Of a stretch of DNA of 64,000 bases, positions 1 to 8,381 are shown one piece after another. The notes beneath the pieces are model-generated. The model was not told the DNA's origin, did not search any database, and saw only the letters and a program-made list of their open reading frames with translations. Each line of letters opens with the position of its first letter. Position 1 is the stretch's first letter. Both the position numbers and the translations under genes were made by a program. Origin of the DNA: Candidatus Saccharimonadota bacterium (GTDB taxonomy: Bacteria; Patescibacteriota; Saccharimonadia; Saccharimonadales; Saccharimonadaceae); contig JAUCSD010000001.1 in the NCBI GenBank assembly GCA_030445245.1, forward strand, positions 186,001 through 250,000, written 5' to 3'.

Positions 1-202
1 CCAGCAGGCGTTCGGACTTCCTACTGGCGGTGTTGGGATTGGCGACGACCATCCGAGCGTTGCCTGTGGCGCTCTGGAAAGAGCGCAGGGCGTAGGCCTT
101 CATCCCAAAGTTGAACTGATGTTGCCACTTTGGGGAGACCTTGGGTAGCAATTGTTTTTGCGTTAGACGGCGAATACCGGTTATAATGTTAAGGTGCGGC
201 AC
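1..202 (-). CDS. Partial protein cut by window edge, unidentified
   Basis: A minus-strand frame stays open from a GTG at 202 to the left edge (67 codons). It has a strong Shine-Dalgarno sequence, AAAGGAGG (complement of 211-218), eight bases before the GTG, which decides the start. The visible N-terminus is basic and contains the run MVVANPNTASRKSERLL. Its style resembles the N-terminus of some transposases, but no DDE motif is inside the window and I do not recognise the family. The codon use is GC-rich and the signal is SD-led, as in the orphan genes elsewhere in the window. Confidence 0.5.
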   Translation of the reverse strand, partial: MPHLNIITGIRRLTQKQLLPKVSPKWQHQFNFGMKAYALRSFQSATGNARMVVANPNTASRKSERLL

Positions 203-338
203 GGTGTATACCTCCTTTGTTTAGAAGCTTGGTGGAAGGGCTGTGCCGCTCTCTGGATAAGCAGCACATTAGATAAGAACATCTTTATTAACAGTACTTT
301 TAGACGAGTGATAGCGCCCACTCAGCCGGGTAAGGTTC

Positions 339-365
339 AGCATCTTTAGATGCTGAGTTTTTCGG
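339..365 (+). terminator. Hairpin with T tract
   Basis: CAGCATC, a TTTA loop, GATGCTG and then AGTTTTT form an intrinsic-terminator-like hairpin on the plus strand. An outer inverted repeat (CTCAGCCGG at 321-329 against CCGGCTGA at 378-385) encloses it, so it may also act at the 3' end of the minus-strand gene at 393-872. No plus-strand gene is visible upstream. The rest of 203-392 shows nothing else. Confidence 0.5.
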
Positions 366-392
366 GGACAGCCTTAGCCGGCTGAATGAGCA

Positions 393-872
393 CTATTTAT
401 CGTCGTCGGTACCTCCTTTCATAGTTAAGGTCAACTCGAACTTGCAATCATGCAGTTCGCGGAATCGTTTGATATCGCGTGTGATGGATTCAAACGTTGG
501 TTCGTCTTGTTGGGTGAGAGAAGCGGACGCCGGCTGGCTGTTGTCTTGGGCCGGTTTCGGTACGGCCGCATCCCGTTGCTCTTGCGCGAGCGTGTCACTC
601 AGAATTTGCTCACCTCTGTTGGTCAGCTGTATATGGGTGACACTCGTATTCTTTCCGCCTGGTCGGATGCGCTTTACTAAGCCCAATCTAATTAGTTCGG
701 TCGTTGTATTGCGCAGCCAAATTGTATTCTCCTGTTGCGTGTAACCGCTGCTGCGACCCACCGCAGCGTAGATATCTTCAACAGGACGCCTGTGAGGCTC
801 AAGCTTACTAGCGAAGAGTCTTTTTAAAGGCGTGGTGGCATTGGCATATGATGAGTTTTTCGAGGACGTCAT
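393..872 (-). CDS. Winged-helix-like protein with low-complexity linker
   Basis: 159 aa, family not firmly recognised. Residues about 15-95 look like a winged helix: a helical stretch, the segment WLRNTTTELIRLGLVKRI as a possible recognition helix, a basic wing (RPGGKNTS), and the strand HIQLTNRGEQIL. A Pro/Gln/Ala-rich linker follows at about 100-125, then an acidic-basic C-terminal helix. A role as a DNA-binding regulator is inferred. TTATAAT lies 11 bases before the ATG with no Shine-Dalgarno sequence, so the mRNA is probably leaderless. It is transcribed toward the left edge, divergent from nothing obvious. Confidence 0.6.
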   Translation of the reverse strand: MTSSKNSSYANATTPLKRLFASKLEPHRRPVEDIYAAVGRSSGYTQQENTIWLRNTTTELIRLGLVKRIRPGGKNTSVTHIQLTNRGEQILSDTLAQEQRDAAVPKPAQDNSQPASASLTQQDEPTFESITRDIKRFRELHDCKFELTLTMKGGTDDDK

Positions 873-995
873 ATACGTTACCTATTATAACCATGACCCG
901 CTGGAATTCAAAATTAATTGCGCGAGTAGTGTGTGGCCAGGCGGTCAGGCTGTGAGACAAGTGTGGGTGGTTCAGAGCGTCTCTATACTAAAAGT

Positions 996-1044
996 GCGCC
1001 ATGGTTCCGGAGCACCTCTAGTGTGCTCGACGGAACCATGGCGC
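996..1044 (-). terminator. Long perfect hairpin after the 1047-1442 gene
   Basis: A 14-bp perfect stem (996-1009 with 1031-1044) encloses a second 6-bp stem, GAGCAC/GTGCTC. On the minus strand it starts three bases after the stop codon and is followed by ACTTTTAG, so it fits an intrinsic terminator private to the upstream gene. Confidence 0.65.
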
Positions 1045-1046
1045 GA

Positions 1047-1442
1047 TCAGGCTGCACCGGCCAGGATACTGTAGGTAGTGATCTGTCCCCTTTTGATCTG
1101 CGGATGATCGGTCGATAATTCCACCGTGAGACGCTTTTGCTTGATTAGATCGAGGATCAGCGCTGCTAGGAATTGTATCGAACGAATTCGGTCGCTAACA
1201 TCTCGTGTAGGCAAGCTGCTGAGGAAGTTGACGTTCTGTCCGGAGGGGTGTGGGGCTTGGAGACCATGTCCCGGTCTACCTTCTACGTACAGCGCGAACA
1301 AGGCGAATGCCAGATCGGCCGGAACGCTACGCTTAACAGCACGTATTGTCAGCACACCCTCGCACGCTAAGTCGATGACTCCACGAGCGATAGCCTCCTG
1401 CTCCTTTTCGTCAACAGGTGGGTCTTTGTAAGAACGGGGCAT
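1047..1442 (-). CDS. GC-rich orphan protein, unidentified
   Basis: 131 aa, no family recognised. The ATG at 1442 is chosen because GGGAGG lies just before it (GGGAGGATAC-ATG); an upstream ATG at 1490 has no such signal. The protein is mostly helical, with a hydrophobic centre (DLAFALFALYVEG) and a second hydrophobic helix (IQFLAALILDLI). It is monocistronic, diverges from the ABC-F gene and is closed by a perfect hairpin. It is GC-richer than its neighbours, and belongs to the set of SD-led orphan genes interspersed in this window. TAATAT about 40 bases upstream may be its -10 element. Confidence 0.6.
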   Translation of the reverse strand: MPRSYKDPPVDEKEQEAIARGVIDLACEGVLTIRAVKRSVPADLAFALFALYVEGRPGHGLQAPHPSGQNVNFLSSLPTRDVSDRIRSIQFLAALILDLIKQKRLTVELSTDHPQIKRGQITTYSILAGAA

Positions 1443-1517
1443 GTATCCTCCCGTGTAGGCGGTGGTTACAGTCGCCAAAAATATTACCATATAAATATCA
1501 AAATAGCAAAGATGTGC

Positions 1518-1523
1518 TATACT
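1518..1523 (+). promoter_or_regulatory. -10 element for leaderless ABC-F mRNA
   Basis: TATACT ends nine bases before the ATG at 1533, and no Shine-Dalgarno sequence fits between them. Transcription starting about seven bases after the hexamer would leave a leader of two or three bases. The same layout recurs at most transcript-heading genes in the window. Confidence 0.55.
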
Positions 1524-1532
1524 TCTACAGAT

Positions 1533-3188
1533 ATGATCGCGGATATTACAGTCACAGAAAAGAGTTTTGGTCCCAAGGTGCTAATGCATGGGATTAAATT
1601 TTCTATTGATGATGGCGAAAAAGTTGGAGTAATCGGCCGTAACGGTGTTGGTAAATCAACCCTATTCGGTATTGTTACCGGTGCTGACAAAGACTTTACT
1701 GGTGATATTATTTTTAAACGTGGCACTGTCGTAGTAGCCACAGCCCAGGAACATCATGATGTTGGCGATCAGACGGTCTTGCAATACATTCTTTCTGGCT
1801 TACCGGAATACTCTGCTCTAAGTCACATTGTTGAAACATATCCACTTACCATGGGCGACGATATGAAGATTATCAATGAGTATACCGATGCACTGCAACG
1901 GTTTGACGACAAGGGATTCTACCAGATTGAGGAACAGATCGAGCGTGAGTTGGATAATTTTCAATTACCTTCAGGTGTTGCTCACCGGACATTCGCCTCC
2001 CTTTCGGGTGGTCAAAAACGTCTGGTGGAAGTGGTTAAAATCATGCACTCCGATGCGCATCTAGCGCTTGTTGACGAGCCGACTAACCACATGGACTACG
2101 TGGCTAAAGCGCAGTTCATTGATTGGATGCAATCTGCTCGTGAAGCAATGCTAGTCATCACTCACGACCGTGACGTACTTAATGAAGTCGATCGTATTAT
2201 CGAGCTCAAAGATGGCGAGAGTGTCAGCTATAAGGGTAATTACAACGCCTACCTTAAACAGAACGCGGTTAGTACTGGTACTCAAATGAATGATTTCGAG
2301 ATGATCGAAAAACGAATAGCTAACCTTAAGGTGAAGGTTATTGATTATCAGCGTCTAAAGGAGAAGTCACGTAATCCTGGTACGATTCAAAAATTCAAAC
2401 GTCTTGAGGAAAATTCACGTAAAGAGCTGGGCGAACTTCAGGCTAAAGAACGACCAACGTTTTGGATCGATAAAGAATCAGCTGCTAATCTTAATTACAA
2501 AGTGGCCGCTCAATACGATAAGTTCAAATCTAAGAACATTCGTATGAATCTCAAGAACGATGAGTCTCGTAGTAAACACGTACTTGTCGACGTAAAGAAT
2601 TTGTCACTTGGCTATGGCGAAGCGCCGCTATTTAAGGGCATTAACATTGATCTTCGTGAAGGAGAGGCTGTTGAAGTCCGTGGGCGTAACGGTGCCGGTA
2701 AGACGACACTCATTAAAGCCCTTCTTAGTCATGACAAGGAACCTACTGAAATTGTTCGTTTTGACGGCGACATTACATTGGATAAACAAATTCGAATTGG
2801 AGTATACGAACAGGAAGTATCCCACAGTTACTTCGAACTAACACTACAGGATGCTATCGAACGAATGTATCTTGACCGTGGACTATCTATTAGCGTGCCG
2901 AAAATTCGCGCATTGCTAAGCGACTATCTTTTTACTGAGGGTGATGGTAAGGTGCCACTTTCGAAGCTCTCAGGTGGTCAAAAAGCTCGTTTCCAGGTAA
3001 TTGCTATGCTTGCCAATGATCCTCAGTTACTGATTCTTGACGAGCCAACCAACCACCTTGATCTACCAAGTATTGAAGAACTTGAGACGGCTCTTGCCAA
3101 ATACTCTGGTGCTATGATCTACATCAGTCACGATGGTTTCTTCCGTGATGCACTCGGTGGCGACGTCGTGCAAGTCGGCTCGGTATAG
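1533..3188 (+). CDS. ABC-F family ATPase (ribosome-associated)
   Basis: 551 aa, soluble, with two ABC cassettes and no membrane segment, as in the ABC-F translation factors (EttA, Uup, YbiT, resistance proteins). The first Walker A is GRNGVGKST (about residues 35-43), with LSGGQKR and DEPTNHMD after it. The charged linker (about 250-320) contains SRNPGTIQKFKRLEE. The second cassette has GRNGAGKTT, LSGGQKAR and DEPTNHLD. Members bind the ribosomal E site and act on stalled or antibiotic-bound ribosomes; which subfamily this is cannot be told here. The start at 1533 is preferred over 1512 because the -10 hexamer overlaps the longer version. Confidence 0.9.
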   Translation: MIADITVTEKSFGPKVLMHGIKFSIDDGEKVGVIGRNGVGKSTLFGIVTGADKDFTGDIIFKRGTVVVATAQEHHDVGDQTVLQYILSGLPEYSALSHIVETYPLTMGDDMKIINEYTDALQRFDDKGFYQIEEQIERELDNFQLPSGVAHRTFASLSGGQKRLVEVVKIMHSDAHLALVDEPTNHMDYVAKAQFIDWMQSAREAMLVITHDRDVLNEVDRIIELKDGESVSYKGNYNAYLKQNAVSTGTQMNDFEMIEKRIANLKVKVIDYQRLKEKSRNPGTIQKFKRLEENSRKELGELQAKERPTFWIDKESAANLNYKVAAQYDKFKSKNIRMNLKNDESRSKHVLVDVKNLSLGYGEAPLFKGINIDLREGEAVEVRGRNGAGKTTLIKALLSHDKEPTEIVRFDGDITLDKQIRIGVYEQEVSHSYFELTLQDAIERMYLDRGLSISVPKIRALLSDYLFTEGDGKVPLSKLSGGQKARFQVIAMLANDPQLLILDEPTNHLDLPSIEELETALAKYSGAMIYISHDGFFRDALGGDVVQVGSV

Positions 3189-3235
3189 ATTTCTCGATTT
3201 ACAGATGCTTGTAAGGCTATTCTTAGTATAAATAA

Positions 3236-3268
3236 TAAAAAACAGGACCTTAAACAATCCTGTTTTAT
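3236..3268. terminator. Bidirectional terminator
   Basis: AAACAGGA and TCCTGTTT form a stem flanked by an A run on one side and a T run on the other. It lies between the convergent ABC-F and glutaredoxin genes and can serve both. Confidence 0.75.
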
Positions 3269-3283
3269 TATTTACAACGAAAT

Positions 3284-3574
3284 CTAGACGCTAGCTGATA
3301 CGAGCTGCTTTTCTTTTAGGACTTCATCAATCTTACGACGATCGAAACCAAGTACGAGGCTACCGGCGATGTCAGTTACAGGTACACCCTGGAAATCACC
3401 ACCATTTTTTTTCATGAGTTCCTCGTACGCATCTTTATCTTCTTCGATGTCTTTCTTAATATATTTCACGCCAAGTCGATTAAGATATTGCTCCTCGGTC
3501 TTACAAAAGGCACACCATGTCGTGCTGTAAATGATTACCTTAGCGTCGTCATCCGTCTGTTTTGTATCGTTCAT
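3284..3574 (-). CDS. Glutaredoxin-like thiol-disulfide protein
   Basis: 96 aa with the glutaredoxin/NrdH fold pattern: strand VIIYST, redox motif CAFC (Cys21, Cys24), a helix, IKKDIEED, the cis-Pro segment GVPVTDI, then GFDRRKIDEVL. It probably reduces protein disulfides in the cytoplasm. It is a stand-alone gene with AGAGGGAAG before the ATG and TATA-rich -10 candidates upstream. The Phe in CxFC and the absence of a thioredoxin WCGPC motif argue against a true thioredoxin. Confidence 0.8.
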   Translation of the reverse strand: MNDTKQTDDDAKVIIYSTTWCAFCKTEEQYLNRLGVKYIKKDIEEDKDAYEELMKKNGGDFQGVPVTDIAGSLVLGFDRRKIDEVLKEKQLVSASV

Positions 3575-3659
3575 ACACTTCCCTCTGTCTTTACTATATA
3601 CAATATAGTATACAGGAAAAGATTGATTATGTAACGGTTATGCTCTATAAATATAGGTA

Positions 3660-5840
3660 ATGATACGTGTATTCGAAAATAGAGCTGGTTTTGCGCTCCC
3701 AACAATTCTTATTGCGTCTATGGTTATGCTTATTGTTCTTATTACATCTGTGAGCGCCACTTCAAGCGTTCGTTCAGGACTCGACGGACAATACTATACT
3801 CAACTTGCTCGTGAAGCAGCCGAATCAGGGCTTGCTCGAGCGAATGGTTGTCTGCAAGATAGTGGATACATCTCTACTTGGGACACCAGTGCCCTCTATC
3901 CAAATACGAGCTGTACTGGAGGGTATGCCTGTACAAACAGCGCAAGCTGTTTCGTGATGCAGCGGCCGACTATTCGTACGAGTTTTACTGTGGGTCCGCC
4001 AGAGAATCAGACCGTGTCGCAGGTTGTTCGTTCGATAGGAAAAGTGGAGCTTCTCCGTGCCTCAAATGGAGAAGTTTGGCGTACGTATACGTTCACCGCG
4101 AGTGGTCGCATCGGGAAAGATCTTAGCTTCAGTACAGTAGCTTTTGGGTATTCTGGAGGTAATGGTGGTTATTTTGCGACGATTGCCGCAGACGGTAAGA
4201 TTCAGGCAACGGGGTATAACGGATCGGGACAGTTGGGCAATGGGACGACTTCTAGCACCCTCACGCCGACGAAGTTTAAGCTGAATGGTGATGACAAAGC
4301 CTCTGCTATATTCACCAACTTTTTATCTAATGGCATAAATATGTTTGTATTAACCGATAAAGGGACGGTATATGGTGCGGGCAGCAATGATAGAGGCCAA
4401 CTTGGTGATGGGACATTTACATCCCCTCGTTCAACTCCAGTGAAGTTTGGCTTGCCGGCCGGCGTGACGGCTAAATTCGTTGATATTGCGGGTTCGCAGA
4501 CGTATGTACTGGGTAACGATAATAATCTTTATTCAAGTGGAGCCTGCAACAATGGTCTACTCGGTTATAGCTACACTATTTCGGGCTGTGCAAATAAGTC
4601 TACTTATACTCGCGTCGCCTTACCTACGGTAAATGCAACAGACTTAAATACAATTCCAACGACGAATATTGTTACAGACTACCTATCGACCTTCGTGTTG
4701 ATGCAAGGTGGTAAGGTGTATGGCTGGGGTAATAATGGTCACACTCAATTTGGTAATACTACTACTGAAACGGCAGTGCCTATGCAGCTTGGTACGTTTG
4801 GTAATACTGGTCAGCCGAAAGCGACTCAGATTCAGACGGATGGTATTTCCTTTTGGGTAGTTGACGACCAGGGTACAGCTTGGGCGGCGGGTTATAACTA
4901 TTATGGCGAACTGGGTGGAGGCGCTACTCCAATGGCGGTCGATAGCCTTGGTAAATGTGTGGACAATAAGAGTGGTAACGGTATTGATCTGCAATTCTAT
5001 ACGTGTAATGACACTGTGGCACAAGAATGGACATGGCGAACTGATGGAACGATTTATAATGCTGCTACGAACCGATGTATGAATGTTCTTGCTAACAATT
5101 CAACGGTTAACCTTGCTACCTGCAATACGTCGACTTCTCAGAAGTTCACATTCCGAAACGATAGAACAGTTATGAATACGTCTTCAGGCAAATGTCTTAA
5201 CAATGGAGGGAATGACGGTGTTACGATCATCGTCTACACTTGCGGCGCCTACACGAACGAGTATATGTTTCTCTATGATACTGATAAGTTCAATCCTATT
5301 CCGATCCCGGCAAGTTCAGGTAATGTTATTAAGATATCATCAGATCAGTGGTCGGCCTCCCTACTTACGGATACCGGAGATGTCTATTGTTTTGGTGCTA
5401 ATGACAGTGGTCAATGTGGAGATGGATCGGCATCAACCTTCCAACCTTTCCCCGCTAAATTTATTTTGCCGGGTGGAGTTACGGCTAAAGACATCATATC
5501 GACAGCCTATGGCGCGCCGAGCGGCTCATACTTCAGCACGTTCGTCGTTGGAAGTAACGGCAAGGTGTATGGTGCAGGAGCGAACGCCTTTGGTCAGCTT
5601 GGTGATGGTACGACGACCAACCGCTCAACACCTGTTGCAATGCTCGGTATTGACGGTGTCAGTGTGAGAGCAAAGCAAGTACTCTCTGGTAATGGTACGA
5701 CAGTGGTAATTACTGAGGATAAGAAAGTATATACTGTCGGTAATAATGCAAACGGTGAGCTCGGCGACGGCACGACAACAAGTAGTTCAACCCCTCACGC
5801 TAACCGCTACACGAACGTTCTGCCGCTTACTTCGTTCTAG
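3660..5840 (+). CDS. Pseudopilin-anchored RCC1 propeller with ricin-type lectin domain
   Basis: 726 aa. The N-terminus is a type IV prepilin-like signal: a short basic leader, Gly10-Phe11, then a hydrophobic helix (ALPTILIASMVMLIVLITS). It lacks the usual Glu at +5, as in PilX-like minor pilins. Residues about 35-165 are a pilin-type body with several Cys. From about 173 there are RCC1-type repeats such as GYNGSGQLGNGT, GSNDRGQLGDGT and GWGNNGHTQFGNT. At about 427-542 a beta-trefoil ricin-B lectin is inserted (GKCVDN, CMNVLAN, GKCLNN, with repeated QEWTW/QKFTF motifs), followed by further RCC1 repeats to the end. An extracellular adhesin displayed on a pilus or membrane is inferred. A TATAAA element lies just upstream of the ATG. 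Confidence 0.8.
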   Translation: MIRVFENRAGFALPTILIASMVMLIVLITSVSATSSVRSGLDGQYYTQLAREAAESGLARANGCLQDSGYISTWDTSALYPNTSCTGGYACTNSASCFVMQRPTIRTSFTVGPPENQTVSQVVRSIGKVELLRASNGEVWRTYTFTASGRIGKDLSFSTVAFGYSGGNGGYFATIAADGKIQATGYNGSGQLGNGTTSSTLTPTKFKLNGDDKASAIFTNFLSNGINMFVLTDKGTVYGAGSNDRGQLGDGTFTSPRSTPVKFGLPAGVTAKFVDIAGSQTYVLGNDNNLYSSGACNNGLLGYSYTISGCANKSTYTRVALPTVNATDLNTIPTTNIVTDYLSTFVLMQGGKVYGWGNNGHTQFGNTTTETAVPMQLGTFGNTGQPKATQIQTDGISFWVVDDQGTAWAAGYNYYGELGGGATPMAVDSLGKCVDNKSGNGIDLQFYTCNDTVAQEWTWRTDGTIYNAATNRCMNVLANNSTVNLATCNTSTSQKFTFRNDRTVMNTSSGKCLNNGGNDGVTIIVYTCGAYTNEYMFLYDTDKFNPIPIPASSGNVIKISSDQWSASLLTDTGDVYCFGANDSGQCGDGSASTFQPFPAKFILPGGVTAKDIISTAYGAPSGSYFSTFVVGSNGKVYGAGANAFGQLGDGTTTNRSTPVAMLGIDGVSVRAKQVLSGNGTTVVITEDKKVYTVGNNANGELGDGTTTSSSTPHANRYTNVLPLTSF

Positions 5841-6030
5841 GACGGCGAGTTAAATGCCAGCCGCTACACAGGTCACACTTATATACAGATAATTCTAGGT
5901 CATATTGCAAGAGCATTTGATGCTCGGCAGCCGCTTCAGCCATTTTCTCATTCACGTAGCGACGCTTCTGTTGACAGTTTGAAGCAAAATGAAATAGTTG
6001 GTGTGGTGGTGCGTTATTTTTACGAGGCAT
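5827..6030 (-). CDS. Small zinc-finger-like protein
   Basis: 67 aa. The C-terminus has YKCDLCSGWHLTRR with Cys52, Cys55 and His59, and Cys19 could complete a metal site. This C-x2-C-x3-H knuckle occurs in small uncharacterised proteins of phage, plasmid and Patescibacterial origin. Function unknown; nucleic-acid binding is a guess. It converges on and overlaps the end of the RCC1 gene by 14 bases, and shares a divergent promoter region with the ATP synthase operon. Confidence 0.55.
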   Translation of the reverse strand: MPRKNNAPPHQLFHFASNCQQKRRYVNEKMAEAAAEHQMLLQYDLELSVYKCDLCSGWHLTRRPRTK

Positions 6031-6072
6031 ATATTGGCAAACGATCTCTCTACTGGTATAGTATATAAGTAA

Positions 6073-6336
6073 ATGAGTTCGTTACAAAACGATAGTGATA
6101 AAAAGCCTACTACGCCGCCGGACACATCGACGGTCGTTTTATTGCTAGGCACTATCGGCGATACCACTTGGCGAATGTTTGTTCCAACGATTGGTTTAAC
6201 GGTGTTAGGACTCCTGGCGGATAAACAATTTCACAGTACGCCGTGGATTATGGTTCTTGGGATTATCCTTGGCACAATTCTCGCCGTCATACTCGTGAGA
6301 CGTCAAATAAAGGAAGTACAGAAAAATGATAAATAA
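6073..6336 (+). CDS. AtpI/AtpZ-like membrane protein, head of atp operon
   Basis: 87 aa with two hydrophobic helices (about 35-50 and 55-75), a polar Pro/Thr-rich N-terminus and a charged tail ending in KEVQKNDK. Small two-helix proteins in this position are AtpI or AtpZ, assembly or Mg2+-transport-related accessory subunits of F-type ATP synthases. The assignment rests mainly on position and topology. TATAGT lies about ten bases before the ATG with no Shine-Dalgarno sequence, so the operon mRNA is probably leaderless. The gene overlaps atpB by 11 bases, consistent with coupled translation. Confidence 0.7.
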   Translation: MSSLQNDSDKKPTTPPDTSTVVLLLGTIGDTTWRMFVPTIGLTVLGLLADKQFHSTPWIMVLGIILGTILAVILVRRQIKEVQKNDK

Positions 6337-7168
6337 CTTTGCAGCACTCGATATTCATATCAGCCTCGCGTCTCAGACGTTGTTTAGCATATTCGGTTTT
6401 AACGTTACGAACGCTATGGTGACGGGCACGATTAGCCTCGTTATCTTTCTTGCTATATTTATCTACGTTACGCAAATGGTAAAAAAAGGTAAATATAATC
6501 GTTTCGTGGGTCTTATCCAGTGGGCATTCGAAGGCATGCTTTCTCAGGTGTACTCCGTTATACCTGATCGCGTTCTGGCACGCAAGATTGCTCCTTTCGC
6601 GCTCACGATCTTTTTCTATGTACTCATTTCATACTGGATGAGTGTTATGCCAGGTCTTGAGTCGATTACCTATAATCATGTACCGATTCTTCGTAGTATT
6701 ACGGCTGACATGAACTTTACGTTTGCTATTTCTATCATTGCTCTCGTGATGGTTCAGGTGTACGCGATTCAACAACATGGACAAATCGGCAACCTTCGTC
6801 GCTACATTCGCAATCCAATTAAAGATCCGATCGGCGCATTCGAAGGTTTCTTGGAATTAATCGGTGAAGTTTCACGTTATGCTGCCCTTTCTCTTCGTTT
6901 GTTCGGTAACTGTTTTGCTGGTGAAATTTTGCTAATTATCATTACTGCTCTCACCAGCTATTTCTCGGTTATTGCGTTACCGTTCTTCATGGGATTCGAG
7001 CTATTCATTGGCTTCATCCAGGCATATGTATTCTTTATATTGACGATCATCTTTACTGCTCTTGCGGTTGATTCCCATGGGGGCACTGAAGCCCATCCCG
7101 ACCACACTCATCTACCCGACCATTCCTCTACTGCTGACAAATCCTCACAGGTCACAGTACGAGAATGA
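6326..7168 (+). CDS. atpB: ATP synthase subunit a
   Basis: 280 aa, multi-pass. The conserved a-subunit signature is present as SLRLFGNCFAGE, including the Arg that faces the c-ring carboxylate, and the last helices contain GFIQAYVFFIL. It forms the two half-channels of Fo in the cytoplasmic membrane. The C-terminal tail after the last helix is His/Asp/Ser-rich (about 30 residues) and looks disordered, which is longer than in most homologues. It follows the AtpI-like gene with an 11-base overlap. Confidence 0.93.
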   Translation: MINNFAALDIHISLASQTLFSIFGFNVTNAMVTGTISLVIFLAIFIYVTQMVKKGKYNRFVGLIQWAFEGMLSQVYSVIPDRVLARKIAPFALTIFFYVLISYWMSVMPGLESITYNHVPILRSITADMNFTFAISIIALVMVQVYAIQQHGQIGNLRRYIRNPIKDPIGAFEGFLELIGEVSRYAALSLRLFGNCFAGEILLIIITALTSYFSVIALPFFMGFELFIGFIQAYVFFILTIIFTALAVDSHGGTEAHPDHTHLPDHSSTADKSSQVTVRE

Positions 7169-7204
7169 TATAATTTAAGTTAATAATTAAAGGAGAAATA
7201 ATAA

Positions 7205-7417
7205 ATGGACAAATTAGCATTCGGACTGACATATGCACTACCAGCACTTGGTGCTGCTCTTGGTGTTGGTTTCATCGGTGCCGGCGCATTGAATGCACTT
7301 GGCCGTAACCCAGAAAAATTAAGTGACATCCGTACTCTTATGATCACTGCTATCGTCTTTTCAGACTCACTAGCTATCATCGGTATTGTTGTTGCTATTA
7401 TCGCGAAATTCCTCTAG
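7205..7417 (+). CDS. atpE: ATP synthase subunit c
   Basis: 70 aa, two helices joined by the polar loop LGRNPEK that contacts the central stalk. The ion-binding carboxylate is Asp54 (FSDSLAIIG), where many bacteria have Glu. Helix 1 has the Gly-rich packing motif but no Gln at the position typical of Na+-binding c subunits, so proton coupling is favoured (inference). AAAGGAGA lies before the ATG, one of the clear Shine-Dalgarno sequences in the operon, as expected for a subunit needed in many copies. Confidence 0.95.
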   Translation: MDKLAFGLTYALPALGAALGVGFIGAGALNALGRNPEKLSDIRTLMITAIVFSDSLAIIGIVVAIIAKFL

Positions 7418-7437
7418 GGAAAGGTATTTAGTTTCGG

Positions 7438-7974
7438 ATGAATATACTTACACAATTTGCGGAAACGGGCGCAGCTTCGGGCGGCATCTTTAGCGCACTT
7501 GGCATAGACTGGCAAATGCTTATTTTCCAGATCATTGCTTTTGTTGTCTTGGTGTTGCTTCTTGGTAAGTTCGTTTATCCTGTCCTTATCAAGACGGTCG
7601 ATGCTCGTCACGATGATATTGAGGCAAGCACGAAGGCCGCCCAAGATGCCGAAAAGCAAGCGATTGAAGCTAGTAAGAACATCGAGAAAATGTTAAAGCA
7701 GGCACGCACTGAGGCTAGCGACATCGTTTCAACTGCCAAGGAAGAAGCTACTGCGGCCATCGAAGCTGCTGAGGCAAAATCGAAGACACGTGCTGAACGT
7801 ATCGTTTCAGAGGCACATGCTCAACTTGATAAAGATATCATTGCTGCTAAGAAGATGCTTCAAAACGAAACGCTGGAACTTGTCGCTCTCGCAACCGAAA
7901 AAGTTGTCGGAAAGACCGTTTCGGCTAAAGTAGATGAAAGTGTTATTTCAACTGCCGTTCGAGAGGCTCGGTAA
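7438..7974 (+). CDS. atpF: ATP synthase subunit b
   Basis: 178 aa. One N-terminal membrane helix (about 23-45, MLIFQIIAFVVLVLLLGKFVYPVL in part) is followed by a long Ala/Lys/Glu-rich coiled coil to the C-terminus, the peripheral stator stalk. The segment before the helix is unusually Gly/Ala/Ser-rich. It sits between atpE and atpH with short spacers, in the normal gene order. Confidence 0.92.
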   Translation: MNILTQFAETGAASGGIFSALGIDWQMLIFQIIAFVVLVLLLGKFVYPVLIKTVDARHDDIEASTKAAQDAEKQAIEASKNIEKMLKQARTEASDIVSTAKEEATAAIEAAEAKSKTRAERIVSEAHAQLDKDIIAAKKMLQNETLELVALATEKVVGKTVSAKVDESVISTAVREAR

Positions 7975-7979
7975 CTACT

Positions 7980-8363
7980 GTGGCTCTTCGCTTATCTCGT
8001 CGTAAGATAGCTACGTATACAGCTGACCAACTATTGGCCGGTGTGTCTAAGCGAGACGTACTCCGCTCAGTCGCAGCTTATTTAGTCGATGCCAAGCGAA
8101 CTCGTGAACTTACTCTTCTTGTTCGTGATATCGAAGACGTATTGGCTGAGCGTGGCCATATTGTTGCTGATGTAGCGAGCGCCCACCCATTAAGTGAAAC
8201 GCTTAAGGCTGAGATTAAGAAACTAGTTGGAGGAAGTACGCCTCAGCTTCGTGAATTAGTCGAATCGGATTTGCTTGGTGGTGTGCGAGTTGACGTTCCC
8301 GGCAAACGCTTTGATGGTACGATCCGTCATAAATTAACCGCCCTTCGGGCAAAACAACTGTAA
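7980..8363 (+). CDS. atpH: ATP synthase subunit delta, short form
   Basis: 127 aa from a GTG at 7980, against about 170-180 aa for typical delta subunits. The C-terminal stator-contacting part is recognisable (SDLLGGVRVDVPGKRFDGTIRHKL). The N-terminal domain that caps alpha3beta3 is shortened to a few helices. An upstream extension is blocked because the frame abuts atpF five bases away. Either the lineage uses a trimmed delta or the N-terminus has diverged. Context leaves little doubt about identity. Confidence 0.85.
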   Translation: MALRLSRRKIATYTADQLLAGVSKRDVLRSVAAYLVDAKRTRELTLLVRDIEDVLAERGHIVADVASAHPLSETLKAEIKKLVGGSTPQLRELVESDLLGGVRVDVPGKRFDGTIRHKLTALRAKQL

Positions 8364-8381
8364 AGAAATAAGAGGAATTAT

